From contig NZ_CP014782.1 of the NCBI RefSeq assembly GCF_002005305.1, positions 3,906,001 to 3,970,000 on the forward strand: a stretch of DNA of 64,000 nt, written 5' to 3'. This stretch comes from Shewanella psychrophila (GTDB lineage Bacteria; Pseudomonadota; Gammaproteobacteria; Enterobacterales; Shewanellaceae). This document shows positions 15,779 through 25,471 of this stretch, piece after piece. The notes below the pieces were generated by a model. It was given only the letters and a program-made list of their open reading frames with translations. It did no database searches and had not been told where the DNA came from. The stretch's first letter is position 1, and the number at the start of each line of letters is the position of its first letter. Position numbers and translations under genes: made by a program.

Positions 15779-16843
15779 ATGCAGTACGCCACGATCACTG
15801 GTTGGGGAAAATGCGTTCCACCAGCCACATTAACAAACCACGACCTATCCACTTTCATCGAGACTTCAGATGAGTGGATCAAATCACGTACCGGCATTAG
15901 CCAACGTCATATCAGTCATGTAAACACCTCTGAACTGGCTTCAGTTGCTGCGCAACGTGCACTTGCCGCTGCCGGTATAGAGGGCAGCGAGCTTGATATG
16001 ATCATTCTTGCTACCGCCAGCCCAGATACCTTGATACCAAATATTGCCTCCACTGTTCAAGCCAATGTTGGCGCGACATGTGCAGCTTTTGATATCAATG
16101 CCGCATGTAGTGGCTTCTTGTACGGTGTAGGTTTAGGTAGTTCTCAAATCAAGAGCGGCCAATGTAAGAAAGTACTGGTTATCGGTGCTGAGCGCTTATC
16201 ATTCTATTTAGATTGGTCACGTCGTGATACCGCCGTACTTTTCGGTGATGGCGCAGGAGCTGTTGTGTTAGAGGCTACTGATGAAGAAATCGGTGTTTTA
16301 GGCTACGAGCTGAGCAACGATCCAGCCGGACGCGACATACTCAAGTCACAATTTGGTACGGCTATGGACAGATTCGAAGCCTCCTCATTGGACTTCTACA
16401 TTGAATTTAATGGCCAAGAAATCTTCAAACGTGCCATCGCAGGCATGGGTAAGTTAAGTACTAAGGTGCTTGAGAAGTGTGAGATATCTAAAGATGATAT
16501 CGACTGGGTTATTCCTCATCAGGCCAACGAGCGTATTATCGATACCCTCATCAACCGCATGAAGATCCCGAAAGAGAAAGCCATTGTAAACATAGCTAAC
16601 TATGGTAATACCTCTGCGGCAACCATACCTATCGCTATCTGTGATGCTTTAGAACAAGGCAAGATCAAGCCTGGCCAGACGATTCTCTCTTGTGCCTTCG
16701 GTGCTGGACTTACCTCGGCAGCCGCGCTAATCAAATGGGGTGACAGAGTCACACCTATCAATGAAAGCGATGCAGAATTGCCGCCCTGTGATAAAACAGG
16801 TATCGAGCTGGTAAGCAAAGCCGTTAAGCACTTCTGTGACTAA
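15779..16843 (+). CDS. 3-oxoacyl-ACP synthase III family protein (FabH-like)
   Basis: A 354-residue thiolase-fold condensing enzyme from ATG 15779, which is preceded by GAGAGAAAG; a longer frame from 15731 lacks a ribosome site. The Cys-His-Asn triad is complete: NAACSGFLYG (C110), IPHQANERI (H247) and NYGNTSAATIP (N277). Such enzymes condense acyl-CoA with malonyl-ACP. The gene stands alone, outside a fab cluster, and the protein carries a C-terminal extension of about 25 residues after the usual GAGLTSAAALIKW end, so it may be a specialised paralog rather than the primary FabH. A terminator follows at 16875. Confidence 0.82.
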   Translation: MQYATITGWGKCVPPATLTNHDLSTFIETSDEWIKSRTGISQRHISHVNTSELASVAAQRALAAAGIEGSELDMIILATASPDTLIPNIASTVQANVGATCAAFDINAACSGFLYGVGLGSSQIKSGQCKKVLVIGAERLSFYLDWSRRDTAVLFGDGAGAVVLEATDEEIGVLGYELSNDPAGRDILKSQFGTAMDRFEASSLDFYIEFNGQEIFKRAIAGMGKLSTKVLEKCEISKDDIDWVIPHQANERIIDTLINRMKIPKEKAIVNIANYGNTSAATIPIAICDALEQGKIKPGQTILSCAFGAGLTSAAALIKWGDRVTPINESDAELPPCDKTGIELVSKAVKHFCD

Positions 16844-16874
16844 CCGCTAACTTAGCCATCAGCAAGGCTTCAAC

Positions 16875-16903
16875 GAAAAAAACCAGCCTAGGCTGGTTTT
16901 TTT
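16875..16903 (+). terminator. Rho-independent terminator after fabH-like gene
   Basis: A perfect dyad, AAAAAACCAGCC-TAGG-type centre-GGCTGGTTTTTTT, 30 bases after the stop codon. It can act on both strands. The tmRNA fragment begins at its right edge. Confidence 0.9.
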
Positions 16904-16953
16904 GTACTGGGATGTAGGCTTTTTGGACGCGGGCTCGAGCCCCGCCGCCTCCA
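16904..16953 (+). pseudogene. tmRNA (ssrA) 3'-end fragment, attachment-site scar
   Basis: GTACTGGGATGTAGG and GGACGCGGGCTCGAGC, followed by CCCGCCGCCTCCA, match the last 50 or so bases of gammaproteobacterial tmRNA: the GTACCGAGGATGTAGG stretch, the T-arm with stem GCGGG/CCCGC, and the 3' acceptor strand. Similarity stops at CTCCA, just before the expected CCA end. Upstream is a terminator rather than the rest of ssrA, so this is only the 3' end. Copies of this kind remain where integrases insert islands into ssrA. The intact gene must be elsewhere. Confidence 0.8.
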
Positions 16954-17103
16954 ATTACAACAAAGGCTAACCCTTTGTCACATCTAGTGTCCACCGATTG
17001 ACCATCCCGCTTTTTTACAGTCCACAATATCGATTTTAAAAGAGCCATAAGCCTCTAATGGCGACAGCGCACAGCCATGACTTCAAAAGGCACGATTCAA
17101 TGT

Positions 17104-18186
17104 TATACCAATCGGTATAAAGACGTGATCTAATTTGGCTAGTTAATTTTAGAGATAGCTGCATATGGAAAAGCTTAAAACGACTGATTTTCGATGTCTG
17201 GCACGCCGGGAGAGCAATGCACAAAAGCGGATCCGTCTTTTAGCCTTAGCTCACTTCAGTGAAGGTCATAATCGCTCTGAGATAAGCAATATACTTAAAG
17301 GTAAGCCGTACCAGTATAGCTAAGTGGGTGAGTGATTTCTTGGAACGAGGCTTGGTTGGGCTTGAGCACAAAACATCGCCTGGTCGACCTCCCGCCTTGA
17401 GTGCTGCTCAATGTAGGCAACTTTAGGTATTTATTGAAGCTCGTAGTCTCTCAGAAACAGGCGGGAGGTTACCAGCTCATGACATTAATGAATATCTTTT
17501 TAAGAATTTTGGCATTCGTTATGAGCTATCAAGCATCTATAGAGTATTAAAAAGGCATGGCTTTTCATCTCAAAGCACCCAAAACAATCGTTAGCAGCAC
17601 AAGAAGCATTGAAAAATTCCGCCTGGAAACGATCCTTCACATCTCTGGCCATATCGCTTTATCTCAAGTAGATGTCTGGTTTCAGGATGAAGCTAGGATA
17701 GGTAACAAAATACAACGACAAGTTTGTGGGCAAAAAAAGGAAGTTGTCCAAGAGTTGTTCGGCAGCAACAGTTTGTATATGCCTATGTTTTCGGTACTGT
17801 ATGTCCGGCTAATGGTAATACGGAGGCACTTATCACTCCGTGGGTGGATAAAGGGATAATGCACCAACACCTCAAGCGACCCCTGCAGATCGTCATGCCG
17901 TAGTGATCATGACGGTGCAGGCTGGTATAGTAAGGAGCTAGATAATGAGTTTGATAATCTGACGATGATCAAACTCCCTCCCTACTCACCAGAACTCAAC
18001 CCGATTGAACAAATTTGGGGCTGGATGAGGCAACGCCACTTAGTCAATCGCTGTTTTGCTAATGATGAGGATATTGTCGAGCAATGCTCACAAGCATTGA
18101 ATAGCTTTATTAGTGACACCGATACGGTAAAAAATCTGTGCAATCGTCCATGGATAAATCTAACCAGATGATTATACCAATTGGTG
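17104..18186 (+). mobile_element. Decayed IS630-family element
   Basis: The left end, TATACCAATCGGTATAA (17104-17120), and the right end, TTATACCAATTGGTGTTA (18172-18189), are inverted relatives around an IS630-type transposase. IS630 elements insert at TA, and TA lies at both edges. Bases 16954-17103, between the tmRNA scar and this element, hold nothing recognisable. Confidence 0.75.
17165..18171 (+). pseudogene. IS630-family transposase, several frameshifts and stops
   Basis: The start MEKLKTTDFRCLARRESNAQ and the helix-turn-helix region HFSEGHNRSEISNILK are followed by frameshifts near 17300 and a stop near 17425. Further blocks RYELSSIYRVLKRHGFSSQ, ARIGNKIQRQ and the C-terminal IKLPPYSPELNPIEQIWGWM (with the last catalytic Glu) lie in different frames. 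The DDE core can be assembled only by shifting frames at least three times, so the gene is dead. Confidence 0.85.
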
Positions 18187-18214
18187 TTAGGTTGTTTGTT
18201 AAGCGTGTACGGCT

Positions 18215-18582
18215 TCATGCAACGTTTAAGAAAAAGATAGGCTGAATGTCTATTTCGTTTTTTTTAAAATAAAAATCCAACGTTTCCCCTCGCTTATTAA
18301 TAGCGCGGTACAGGTAAAACCATTGGCCTTTCACTTTGACGTAGGTTTCATTAAGTTGCCAGGATGAGTCTTTGCAGATGAACTGATACCGACGAAGCTT
18401 CTTACGTAGTGTAGGGCTATGCTCGATGAACCATCGATAGAGTGTAGTGCGATGCATGGATATTTCCCGCTCAGATAGCATGTCACAGAGGCTGGCATAA
18501 CTCATTGGGGTGGATCCATACCAACGAACCAAAGGATCACTTCAGCAGCAAAGTGTTTCCATTTAAATTCAGGGTTATTCAT
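18215..18582 (-). pseudogene. IS6-family transposase fragment
   Basis: From ATG 18582 it reads MNNPEFKWKHFAAEVILWFV, then loses frame and resumes as RWYGSTPMSYASLCDMLSER. The DDE region begins with WQLNETYVKVKGQWFYLYRA and stops after LDFYFKKN, so the second Asp and the Glu are missing. The N-terminal half only is left. The IS630 remnant abuts it on the left. Confidence 0.8.
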
Positions 18583-18698
18583 GCTGTGACGACTCTATGA
18601 AGTAACGGGTATATTTACCAATATCTTCTATTTTTGCCCCCCCAACTCTTGTATTGAGGATGTGCTCCAGTCTAGCGATATAAAGACTTACTATACAA

Positions 18699-20039
18699 TT
18701 AAAAGTCAAGCAATCCACTAACACTAAAATGATCTGATAAGTGCCATTTACCCCATATTTCATTGTCAACATATTGTACCAGCGATACTGTATTTGTATT
18801 TCGAATTAATTTTCGATGTCTTGCACTAACAAAAACATAATCCAGATATTCAGATGTTGCCCCTCCTGAAAATCTTTGGCCAGCATATTGATTTATACCG
18901 GGTTCAAAAGTGGCACCTATATATCCTAAATAATAAGGTTCATCGACTTCAAGCACTCTTAGCATCATCTGGTATTCCAATGGAGAGCCATTTTTATCAA
19001 TGTTAAAATCCCCTATATAAATTACAGCTTCATCGTCTGGTATATTTTTTGTCAACATAAAAGCACGCATTAGGATAAGCTGAATTCGTCGTAACCTTTT
19101 TGCTGAATTAGTAGAAAATGAAGCTAGATGGGTATTAAAAACATGGTATATTTCACCGTTTTTATTAATTTTAGTATAAACAACTCCCTTATCAGCATAA
19201 CAATCGGTACCTGAACAAGATTCAAATACTACTGAATCGCTTTCCAAAATTGGATAATGACTCAATGTCACTATTCCCCCGTCATACAAATTAATATTAT
19301 CACCATGAATCACACCACTGGAATGAAAATATTCCATTTCTAGCTCATCAAATAAATTTTCTCTAGATCCAGAAAAAGCCTCTTGTAACGCTAGTACATC
19401 ATAGCCTGAAAGATTATGGGGAAGATGACTTACACGTGCTTCAATATCTGATGAGACAGCAGGTATCATCCATAAATTATAACTTGCTATACTCAGAGTA
19501 GTATTTTTTACTTCCGAATCATTGACATAATGATCAGCAATTACAAATTCAACGTCATAAAAATTTGAGGTATACAATGCTTTCACTCCATACTGATTAT
19601 GATCACCGTCTATACCATAATCGTGAATAACATATGCCTGGTAATTATTAATCATGGTTTGATTTTTGAAACCATATTCAATTGATGACCCTGTTGGATT
19701 CCCTACAATTTGTAGATGCGGTTTGGGTTCATCCTGATCAACTGTCCACTCTCCAGATTCATTCTGACGAGAAATTTCAAAATAATAGTTATAAATCCCT
19801 CCGGTCTTTAGACCATAGTAACGATTAAATTCAGCAATTAAGATCCTGCTATATGGCTGTACATCATAGGAGTGAGTATTAAATTGATTCCCTTCATTAA
19901 TGATTCGATTAGATTCATAACTGAACATTATTTTTATTGGTTGATCTGTTCTATTACTAAAAAACACTGAGGTAGCTAACGAATTAGCAGAAAATAATGT
20001 AAACATAAAAAATACAGCTAAGTTAATGTATTGTCTCAT
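18699..20039 (-). CDS. Secreted sphingomyelinase-like phosphodiesterase (EEP superfamily)
   Basis: A 446-residue protein with a Sec signal peptide (residues 1-22, cleaved after SLA). Residues about 25-185 are a beta-rich N-terminal extension. The catalytic endonuclease/exonuclease/phosphatase domain (about 190-446) has SYNLWMIP, DVLALQEAF (metal Glu), VFNTHLAS, IGDFNID, YLDYVFVS and HLSDHFSVSG (catalytic His). This order is that of bacterial neutral sphingomyelinases, which cleave sphingomyelin or related phospholipids and can lyse host cells. Codon use is AT-rich and it is flanked by IS debris, which suggests transfer. It is divergent from the M4 protease gene. Phospholipid specificity cannot be told from the motifs alone. 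Confidence 0.82.
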   Translation of the reverse strand: MRQYINLAVFFMFTLFSANSLATSVFFSNRTDQPIKIMFSYESNRIINEGNQFNTHSYDVQPYSRILIAEFNRYYGLKTGGIYNYYFEISRQNESGEWTVDQDEPKPHLQIVGNPTGSSIEYGFKNQTMINNYQAYVIHDYGIDGDHNQYGVKALYTSNFYDVEFVIADHYVNDSEVKNTTLSIASYNLWMIPAVSSDIEARVSHLPHNLSGYDVLALQEAFSGSRENLFDELEMEYFHSSGVIHGDNINLYDGGIVTLSHYPILESDSVVFESCSGTDCYADKGVVYTKINKNGEIYHVFNTHLASFSTNSAKRLRRIQLILMRAFMLTKNIPDDEAVIYIGDFNIDKNGSPLEYQMMLRVLEVDEPYYLGYIGATFEPGINQYAGQRFSGGATSEYLDYVFVSARHRKLIRNTNTVSLVQYVDNEIWGKWHLSDHFSVSGLLDF

Positions 20040-20504
20040 TTATTTAAACCTTACCTTGTAATTATAATCTGACACCGAGTTACAATCGAAACGTTTAGGT
20101 TACATATTAAAGCCAGTATTTAACACAAATTATGCTTATAAAAAAACTACCCTTACAGACAGGTACCCTGTCTGGTTTAATACAGGAAAGAAATATAACT
20201 CATCAACTTCCCTGGCCTGCAAGTATCTGAATTCGGCTTGTTTTTACTTCTCTCATTTCATATCTGTTATTTGAATGTAAATCGACATACTATATTTCCG
20301 TGTCAATGTGAACGACACCTATACAGCCATGAACTGAGCTAGCTGATAACATAAAGCTCCATTCACTATTCGGTTCATTTTGAGTGTACTTTTATAGAAC
20401 AGATAAAATATAAATTTTTATTATAACTGCCTGAATGGGCAGATACTAAAAGCTTTTATTCACTGTACTCTGACATTTAAATAACCACAACAATAGAGAG
20501 TTAG
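20040..20504. other. Divergent intergenic region between sphingomyelinase-like and protease genes
   Basis: These 465 AT-rich bases must hold promoters for both secreted enzymes. No operator or RNA element could be identified with confidence. Confidence 0.4.
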
Positions 20505-20507
20505 GTG

Positions 20508-22367
20508 ATGAACCTACATAATAAATTTAAAGTGTTAATATACTTCTGTGCCATTCTACTATCAGCAGAAATCCAAGCTGCAAATATAGTAAACCTTGAA
20601 TATTATCAGAATAATTCTGGTAAGTTAGAATTACTTGAATCATCATTGCCTTTAGAAGCACACAGTTATTTAGAGTTAGTTACCACTAAGATACTTCCAG
20701 ACAAATCAATTAAAATGAAATACATTCAAAAATATAATGATGTATATATAAAAAACTCCATAGTTACTGTTTCCGTGACTGATAACAGTCACAATTATAA
20801 TGAGATATCAGGCAACATTGTTAATCAACTTGATGGTGACCTACCTAATAAAAATGATATATTAACAATTGAAAACATCAAATCTAATGTCATAGCATCA
20901 AAGGAACTAACTCCGTCAGAAATTCAATCATTAAATGTTAAACTGTTAATTGAAGTCGATGGGGGTAATGCTGGTTACATTTATAAAATCAATTACTTAA
21001 CTATCACTCCTGAAATACATCGCCCATTTATTATTTATGATGCTAGTTCGGGAGAACTTTTACGAGAATGGGATGCAATTAATAATATTAAAACAACTTC
21101 AACCGTCAACGCACACGGTATCGGAGGTAACAAAAAGACAGGGGTGTATACTTACGGTGTTGATTACCCTACATTAAAAGTATTTAAAGAGGGTGAGCTA
21201 TGTCGATTGGAAAATGATAATGTTCGTACTGTTGACATGGAACATAGTTGGTCTTTAAAGAACAATGGCCGTGTTTTTAATTATCAATGTAGCGATACTT
21301 TTAATACTAATAATAACCGTTATATAAATGGTGCTTACTCGGCAATGAATGATGCGCATTACTTTGGTGGTGTTGTTTATAAAATGTATAAACAATGGGC
21401 AAACACTGCACCACTGCCATTTAAACTAATCATGCGGGTTCACTTTGGTCAAGAGTTCGAAAATGCATTTTGGGATGGAAAAGCTATGACATTTGGCGAT
21501 GGGGAAAATGAATTTTACCCATTGGTAGATATTAATGTTAGTGCTCATGAAATAAGTCATGGCTTTACTGAGACAAACTCAAACCTTGAATATGTAAATC
21601 AATCAGGTGGAATTAATGAAGCTTTCTCTGATATTGCAGGTGAAGCAGCAGAATATTTCATGAAAAATAAAGTAGACTGGGCCGTAGGCTCTGACATATT
21701 TAAAGGTGAAGGTGCCTTACGATATTTCGATAATCCTACAAAGGATGGACATTCTATTGAACACGTAGATTCTTATACTGATGGAATGAATGTTCATCTA
21801 AGCAGTGGTATATTTAATAAAGCATTTTATTTGCTTGTAAATCAGCATCAGTGGTCGATAGTAAATGCATTCCAAGTATTTACACTAGCTAATCAGATCT
21901 ATTGGAATGAAAATTCAACATTTGACTATGCAGCTTGTGGTGTTAAACGAGCAGCGAAAGACTTAAGTCTTGATCAACGTGCAGTTATAGATGCATTTTA
22001 CCAAGTTGGAGTGAATGCTATATGCCCTATTTCTGCATCAGTGAAAGTATTGGAATCAGATGTTCCTGAGAATGAAATTGATGGTAAAAAAAATGAAGAT
22101 TTCTATTTTTCTATTACAGTGCCGGAAGGGGTGAGCAAACTAGATATTAACCTTAATCGTTTGTCGGGAAGTAGTTATAACGATGCCGATCTTTATGTAA
22201 GCTACGACGAAAAACCCACATCAATCAAAGCTGATTGCAGCTCTCGCGGCTCATCGAGTGAAGAATCATGTTTTATTACAGCCCCAAAAGCAGGTATTTA
22301 TCTAATTCTTGTACATGGTTACTTTGATTTTGAAGGATATTCTTTGATTGCATCAATACAAAGTTGA
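20508..22367 (+). CDS. Secreted M4 (thermolysin/vibriolysin-type) metalloprotease
   Basis: About 619 residues from ATG 20508 (GAGAGTTAGG upstream; a GTG lies one codon earlier). There is a signal peptide (ending near AEIQA), then a propeptide of the FTP/PepSY type to about residue 190. The M4 catalytic domain has zinc motif HEISHGFTE (about 347-355), third ligand in GGINEAFSDIAGEA (Glu about 371), and the C-terminal catalytic His region MNVHLSSGIFNKAFYLL. A C-terminal pre-peptidase (PPC) domain (about 525-618) follows, ending in DADLYVSYDEKPT and ESCFITAPKAGIYLILVHGY. These enzymes are exported and degrade host or environmental proteins. An AT-rich gene within an IS-bounded block. Confidence 0.9.
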   Translation: MNLHNKFKVLIYFCAILLSAEIQAANIVNLEYYQNNSGKLELLESSLPLEAHSYLELVTTKILPDKSIKMKYIQKYNDVYIKNSIVTVSVTDNSHNYNEISGNIVNQLDGDLPNKNDILTIENIKSNVIASKELTPSEIQSLNVKLLIEVDGGNAGYIYKINYLTITPEIHRPFIIYDASSGELLREWDAINNIKTTSTVNAHGIGGNKKTGVYTYGVDYPTLKVFKEGELCRLENDNVRTVDMEHSWSLKNNGRVFNYQCSDTFNTNNNRYINGAYSAMNDAHYFGGVVYKMYKQWANTAPLPFKLIMRVHFGQEFENAFWDGKAMTFGDGENEFYPLVDINVSAHEISHGFTETNSNLEYVNQSGGINEAFSDIAGEAAEYFMKNKVDWAVGSDIFKGEGALRYFDNPTKDGHSIEHVDSYTDGMNVHLSSGIFNKAFYLLVNQHQWSIVNAFQVFTLANQIYWNENSTFDYAACGVKRAAKDLSLDQRAVIDAFYQVGVNAICPISASVKVLESDVPENEIDGKKNEDFYFSITVPEGVSKLDINLNRLSGSSYNDADLYVSYDEKPTSIKADCSSRGSSSEESCFITAPKAGIYLILVHGYFDFEGYSLIASIQS

Positions 22368-22429
22368 TACTCTCCCGACAGACATGATGGGATTCTTGAT
22401 CCTTGATAAGTAGATGTATATATCACAAG

Positions 22430-22462
22430 ATCAGCACATTATTAAAGTACTGTGCTGATTTT
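22430..22462 (+). terminator. Rho-independent terminator after M4 protease
   Basis: ATCAGCACA (22430-22438) pairs with TGTGCTGAT (22451-22459), followed by TTTTAC. It lies 63 bases after the stop codon. Confidence 0.75.
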
Positions 22463-22529
22463 ACAATCAACTCCCATGCAAGAATTTGGAAGGTTACGTG
22501 CAATGAGTTGATCCTACAGATATTGTGGT

Positions 22530-23584
22530 CAAATCCAACCGGACACCTTACTTTGCAATTTTGATCGGTATTAAATCCCCCGAGCGTAATATGCAGCCTG
22601 TTTCCTCACTGCCATTCCTAGTCCTATGACTTTGTTCATAGCCTTTACACCTACCAGCGCTTCACCTACTTGAGCATTATAATTTCGTAGGCTAAATTTC
22701 GGACTAATTAGTTGCTTATATCGGTACAGCGCTGTTTCAGATAGTGACCGTAAGTGATAGTCATTTTCCTTCTTCCATTGCGCTAATTCATTATTCTTCA
22801 GGGCTCTCATTGCCTCATTCCGAGGATGCCTATCCTCCTAAAATCCAGCACTGCTTCTTGGTGGGATAGTTGGTTTTCAACCTTCACGCTGAATGAGTTT
22901 GTGACACGCCTTGGTATCGTATGTGCCATCAGCAGAAACTTATTTAATCTGTCTTCTTAACGGTTTGAGTAATGCGGGTAACACTTCATTATCGGCAACG
23001 TTAACCAGAGAGATTTCTGCTGCCACGACTTCATGCGTATTAGCATCTACTGCAAGGTGCTACTTACGCCAAGTACGACGCTTTTCTTTACCATGCTTTC
23101 GAGTCTTCCATTCTCCCTCGCCGTAAACTTTGAGGCCCGTTGAATCAATCACGACATGCGCCACTGAGCCATCACTCGGTGAGCGATATTTGATATTTAC
23201 GCTCTTGGAACGTTTACTAATGCAGCTATAGCTTGGTGAAGTTAGTGGCACATCCATAAGCTGGAAAATCGAGGTAGTGAAACCTTCTAGTGCTCTCAGT
23301 GATAAGTTGAATACACCTTTAACAACCAATGCAGTTTCAATAGCAACATCAGAGTAAATTACCCGCGACCACGGCGACCGTGATGTTCAGAGCAACACCA
23401 AGAGCTAATGGCGTGCTCATCAATCCAAATGTCAAGGACCCTCGATTAATCAATGCCTTGTTCTACTGAGACCAATTGGTCATTTTACGCTTAGATTTAC
23501 CCATCTTGCTGTTTACCCATAACGACCTTGGGTGATCAGATCACACGAACAGCAAAAGGTTCATTCGATTTAGGAAACAAGGCC
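22530..23584 (-). mobile_element. Decayed IS5-family (IS903 group) element
   Basis: The right terminal repeat, read inward on the minus strand, is GGCCTTGTTTCCTAAATC, close to the IS903 end GGCTTTGTTGAATAAATC. The left end near 22530 is degenerate (CCTTACTTTGCAATTTTGATC). The transposase inside is broken. The same terminal sequence recurs at 24954-24971. Confidence 0.75.
22571..23504 (-). pseudogene. IS5/IS903-group transposase, stops and frameshifts
   Basis: ATG 23504 gives MGKSKRKMTNWSQ, then TAG and a further frame loss. The middle part, around residue 100, reads HVVIDSTGLKVYGEGEWKTRKHG with the first catalytic Asp. The C-terminal part, ETALYRYKQLISPKFSLRNY and GEALVGVKAMNKVIGLGM, contains the Glu region. 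The parts lie in three different frames. Confidence 0.85.
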
Positions 23585-23669
23585 AAATGAGACTATACAA
23601 CCGGTCAAGGTAATTGTCGCTATATAGATGAAGTCATGGCTTTCATCATCATAGATCTAGCAATGGCTA

Positions 23670-24638
23670 TCAAATAAAAAATCCTTTAAGGTTTTCAACC
23701 ATATATAACTTCCAATATTCGCCTTCTTTTTTGAGCAAAATCACTTCGTGTTGCTTAACACTGTGGCCCTGTAGGTCCTCTCGTGTCTCGACAACAATGT
23801 ACTTTATATCTTGATACTCAAAATCGTTAAGTACTTTCAAATAGGAAGAATTGATCGTATTCGAACCCTGAACCTTTTCCATAATACGAAGAAATGTGTT
23901 CATAAATTCTTCGTCAGTCATCATCGCAATTTCTTCAATGGTTACATCAGTACCAAACGCAATATTTTTTATAAAAATGACATTTTGACTATTTTTATCA
24001 AGCCCTTGTTCGAACAGCGCTTTCAGCTCTCGAATAGAGTCAGTGTGATAAAAATTTGCTGACTGATCAAAGCCCACCTTACTGATGAAATCTAAGTATT
24101 GAGTCACAAACACCGCCGGCTCTTGGGACAAGACTAACTCCCCTTGAATCACAACACGGACATCTTCAATAATAGCAAATGATGAGCTGTAAGGTGTAAA
24201 TGTCATGTTTTTATCAGCTAACCAATTACGATAAACCCAAGAAGACTCATCGAAGCAATGCTCTGACATCTCATCTAATGCTACTCTATCCCCAATGGTC
24301 GTATTATATGCCTTTTCCCCTTCTGAATTGGTAGAATAAGTATAAACAAGTACACCAGACTGTGCGGAACCTTCCTTATAACTGACTTCACTAAACGTTG
24401 TTTTTATACAAACTCTTTCAATACTTCCTAGAGCAATTGGTAATTCTGCAAAGGCTTCAGCTTGTTCAGATAAATAACCATAAGTAAAGTTAAAATGGTC
24501 AAAATCAGGTGCTTGATACAAATTTGGTTCTTGTATAAACGTTGGTAATCCACTTTTTACATTAGGTAAGATAGTTATCGTATTACAGATTGCTGACGTG
24601 GAAAAAAACAACATTGATATTGGTATTAATTTATTCAT
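23670..24638 (-). CDS. Secreted protein of unknown function
   Basis: I do not recognise a family. The 322-residue product has a Sec signal peptide (MNKLIPISMLFFSTSAICN, cleaved about residue 19), no further membrane segment, and two cysteines (RVCIKTTF, EHCFDESS) that could form a disulphide after export. The C-terminal third (YLKVLNDFEYQDIKYIVVET to EGEYWKLYMVENLKGFF) looks like an NTF2/SnoaL-type or lumazine-like beta sheet end, but only weakly. It is intact, with AGGAGAG before the start. It lies between two IS5 remnants, so it probably entered with the AT-rich block. Confidence 0.6.
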   Translation of the reverse strand: MNKLIPISMLFFSTSAICNTITILPNVKSGLPTFIQEPNLYQAPDFDHFNFTYGYLSEQAEAFAELPIALGSIERVCIKTTFSEVSYKEGSAQSGVLVYTYSTNSEGEKAYNTTIGDRVALDEMSEHCFDESSWVYRNWLADKNMTFTPYSSSFAIIEDVRVVIQGELVLSQEPAVFVTQYLDFISKVGFDQSANFYHTDSIRELKALFEQGLDKNSQNVIFIKNIAFGTDVTIEEIAMMTDEEFMNTFLRIMEKVQGSNTINSSYLKVLNDFEYQDIKYIVVETREDLQGHSVKQHEVILLKKEGEYWKLYMVENLKGFFI

Positions 24639-24818
24639 TACGCTCTCCTTAAGATGAAAGCGGAATATATTTTATAATAAGTTTAATTTCAAGGGGGTAA
24701 AATAAATAAAACAGGTCTATACTAATTTCATTCAAAAACATTAGTATGTTAACAATCATAATTAATGCATTTATGGAGGGGGTGGTCTGTAGATGTATTG
24801 AACTCATACTTAATCTAT

Positions 24819-24971
24819 CCCAAAAGTTCAACGAATATCGATTAACCAACTCTTTGTTGTATTGAGACCTAAGGGGGATTTTCTCCTTAGCTCTCCCAAT
24901 TTTTGGATTACCACATTGGGAGGGCTGATCACACAAGCTTTAAAGGTTCAGTGGATTTAGAAAACAAGGCC
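24819..24971 (-). pseudogene. IS5-family end with N-terminal transposase fragment
   Basis: The terminal repeat GGCCTTGTTTTCTAAATC (24971-24954 on the minus strand) matches that of the IS5 remnant at 23584. The coding remnant SQYNKELVNRYSLNFWD matches the N-terminus of the same transposase type (SQ-NKALINRGSLTF). Beyond residue 40 the similarity ends. A second, more truncated copy of the same IS. Confidence 0.65.
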
Positions 24972-25001
24972 CTCTACTCTCCTCCCCCTATTATTGAGTA
25001 T

Positions 25002-25436
25002 TTAGTTGCTTTCGCTGATTTTATTGTAAGTTAGCACATTTTCACTCTCTTGGATTATCAATTGCTTTTCATCGTCTTGGTATGAAATGTTAGCACCACT
25101 TTTTAGAGTATTTAAAATCAACAGTTCTTGTAACTCACGTGTTCCAGCACAGTCCATTCTGGTGGTACTGACAGGATCAATTTCCCAAAAGTCTTGGTCA
25201 AACCAAGTAATGGTTGAGAACAGGTGATTACAACCCGTTCGGGCAAACATATTTTCTGCCGTAATATAAAGATATGCCTGATGATATGGGAGAATATCAT
25301 TGATTTTAACAAGTTTCCAAGCGCCAATCACTTCTTCGTGAAGCGGAGGTAGTGGCGAACGTTCAGCGATAGCGACTGATGAAAATACAAAAATAGATAA
25401 AAAGAGTGTGAAGGCTGACAAAGATAATTTTTTCAT
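25002..25436 (-). CDS. Exported META/HslJ-like domain protein
   Basis: A 144-residue protein from ATG 25436, which gives a clean signal peptide (MKKLSLSAFTLFLSIFVFSS to SVAIA); starts at 25448 and 25478 are also possible and would overlap the upstream gene. The mature part has IGAWKLVKINDI, ARTGCNHLFSTITW and MDCAGTRELQELLI, the layout of META domains (as in HslJ): W near the start, GCN, and a Cys before the final helix. The two Cys may pair. Function of the family is unclear, with roles in stress or secretion proposed. It is directly downstream of 25472-26224 and probably cotranscribed. Confidence 0.6.
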   Translation of the reverse strand: MKKLSLSAFTLFLSIFVFSSVAIAERSPLPPLHEEVIGAWKLVKINDILPYHQAYLYITAENMFARTGCNHLFSTITWFDQDFWEIDPVSTTRMDCAGTRELQELLILNTLKSGANISYQDDEKQLIIQESENVLTYNKISESN

Positions 25437-25471
25437 TAGGTTACTCATAAATAATAGAAGCAAGAAAGAAG

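Noticed and set aside
18575..18772. 65-codon minus-strand frame at the end of the sphingomyelinase-like gene
   Set aside because: Overlaps that gene in another frame and shows no recognisable similarity.
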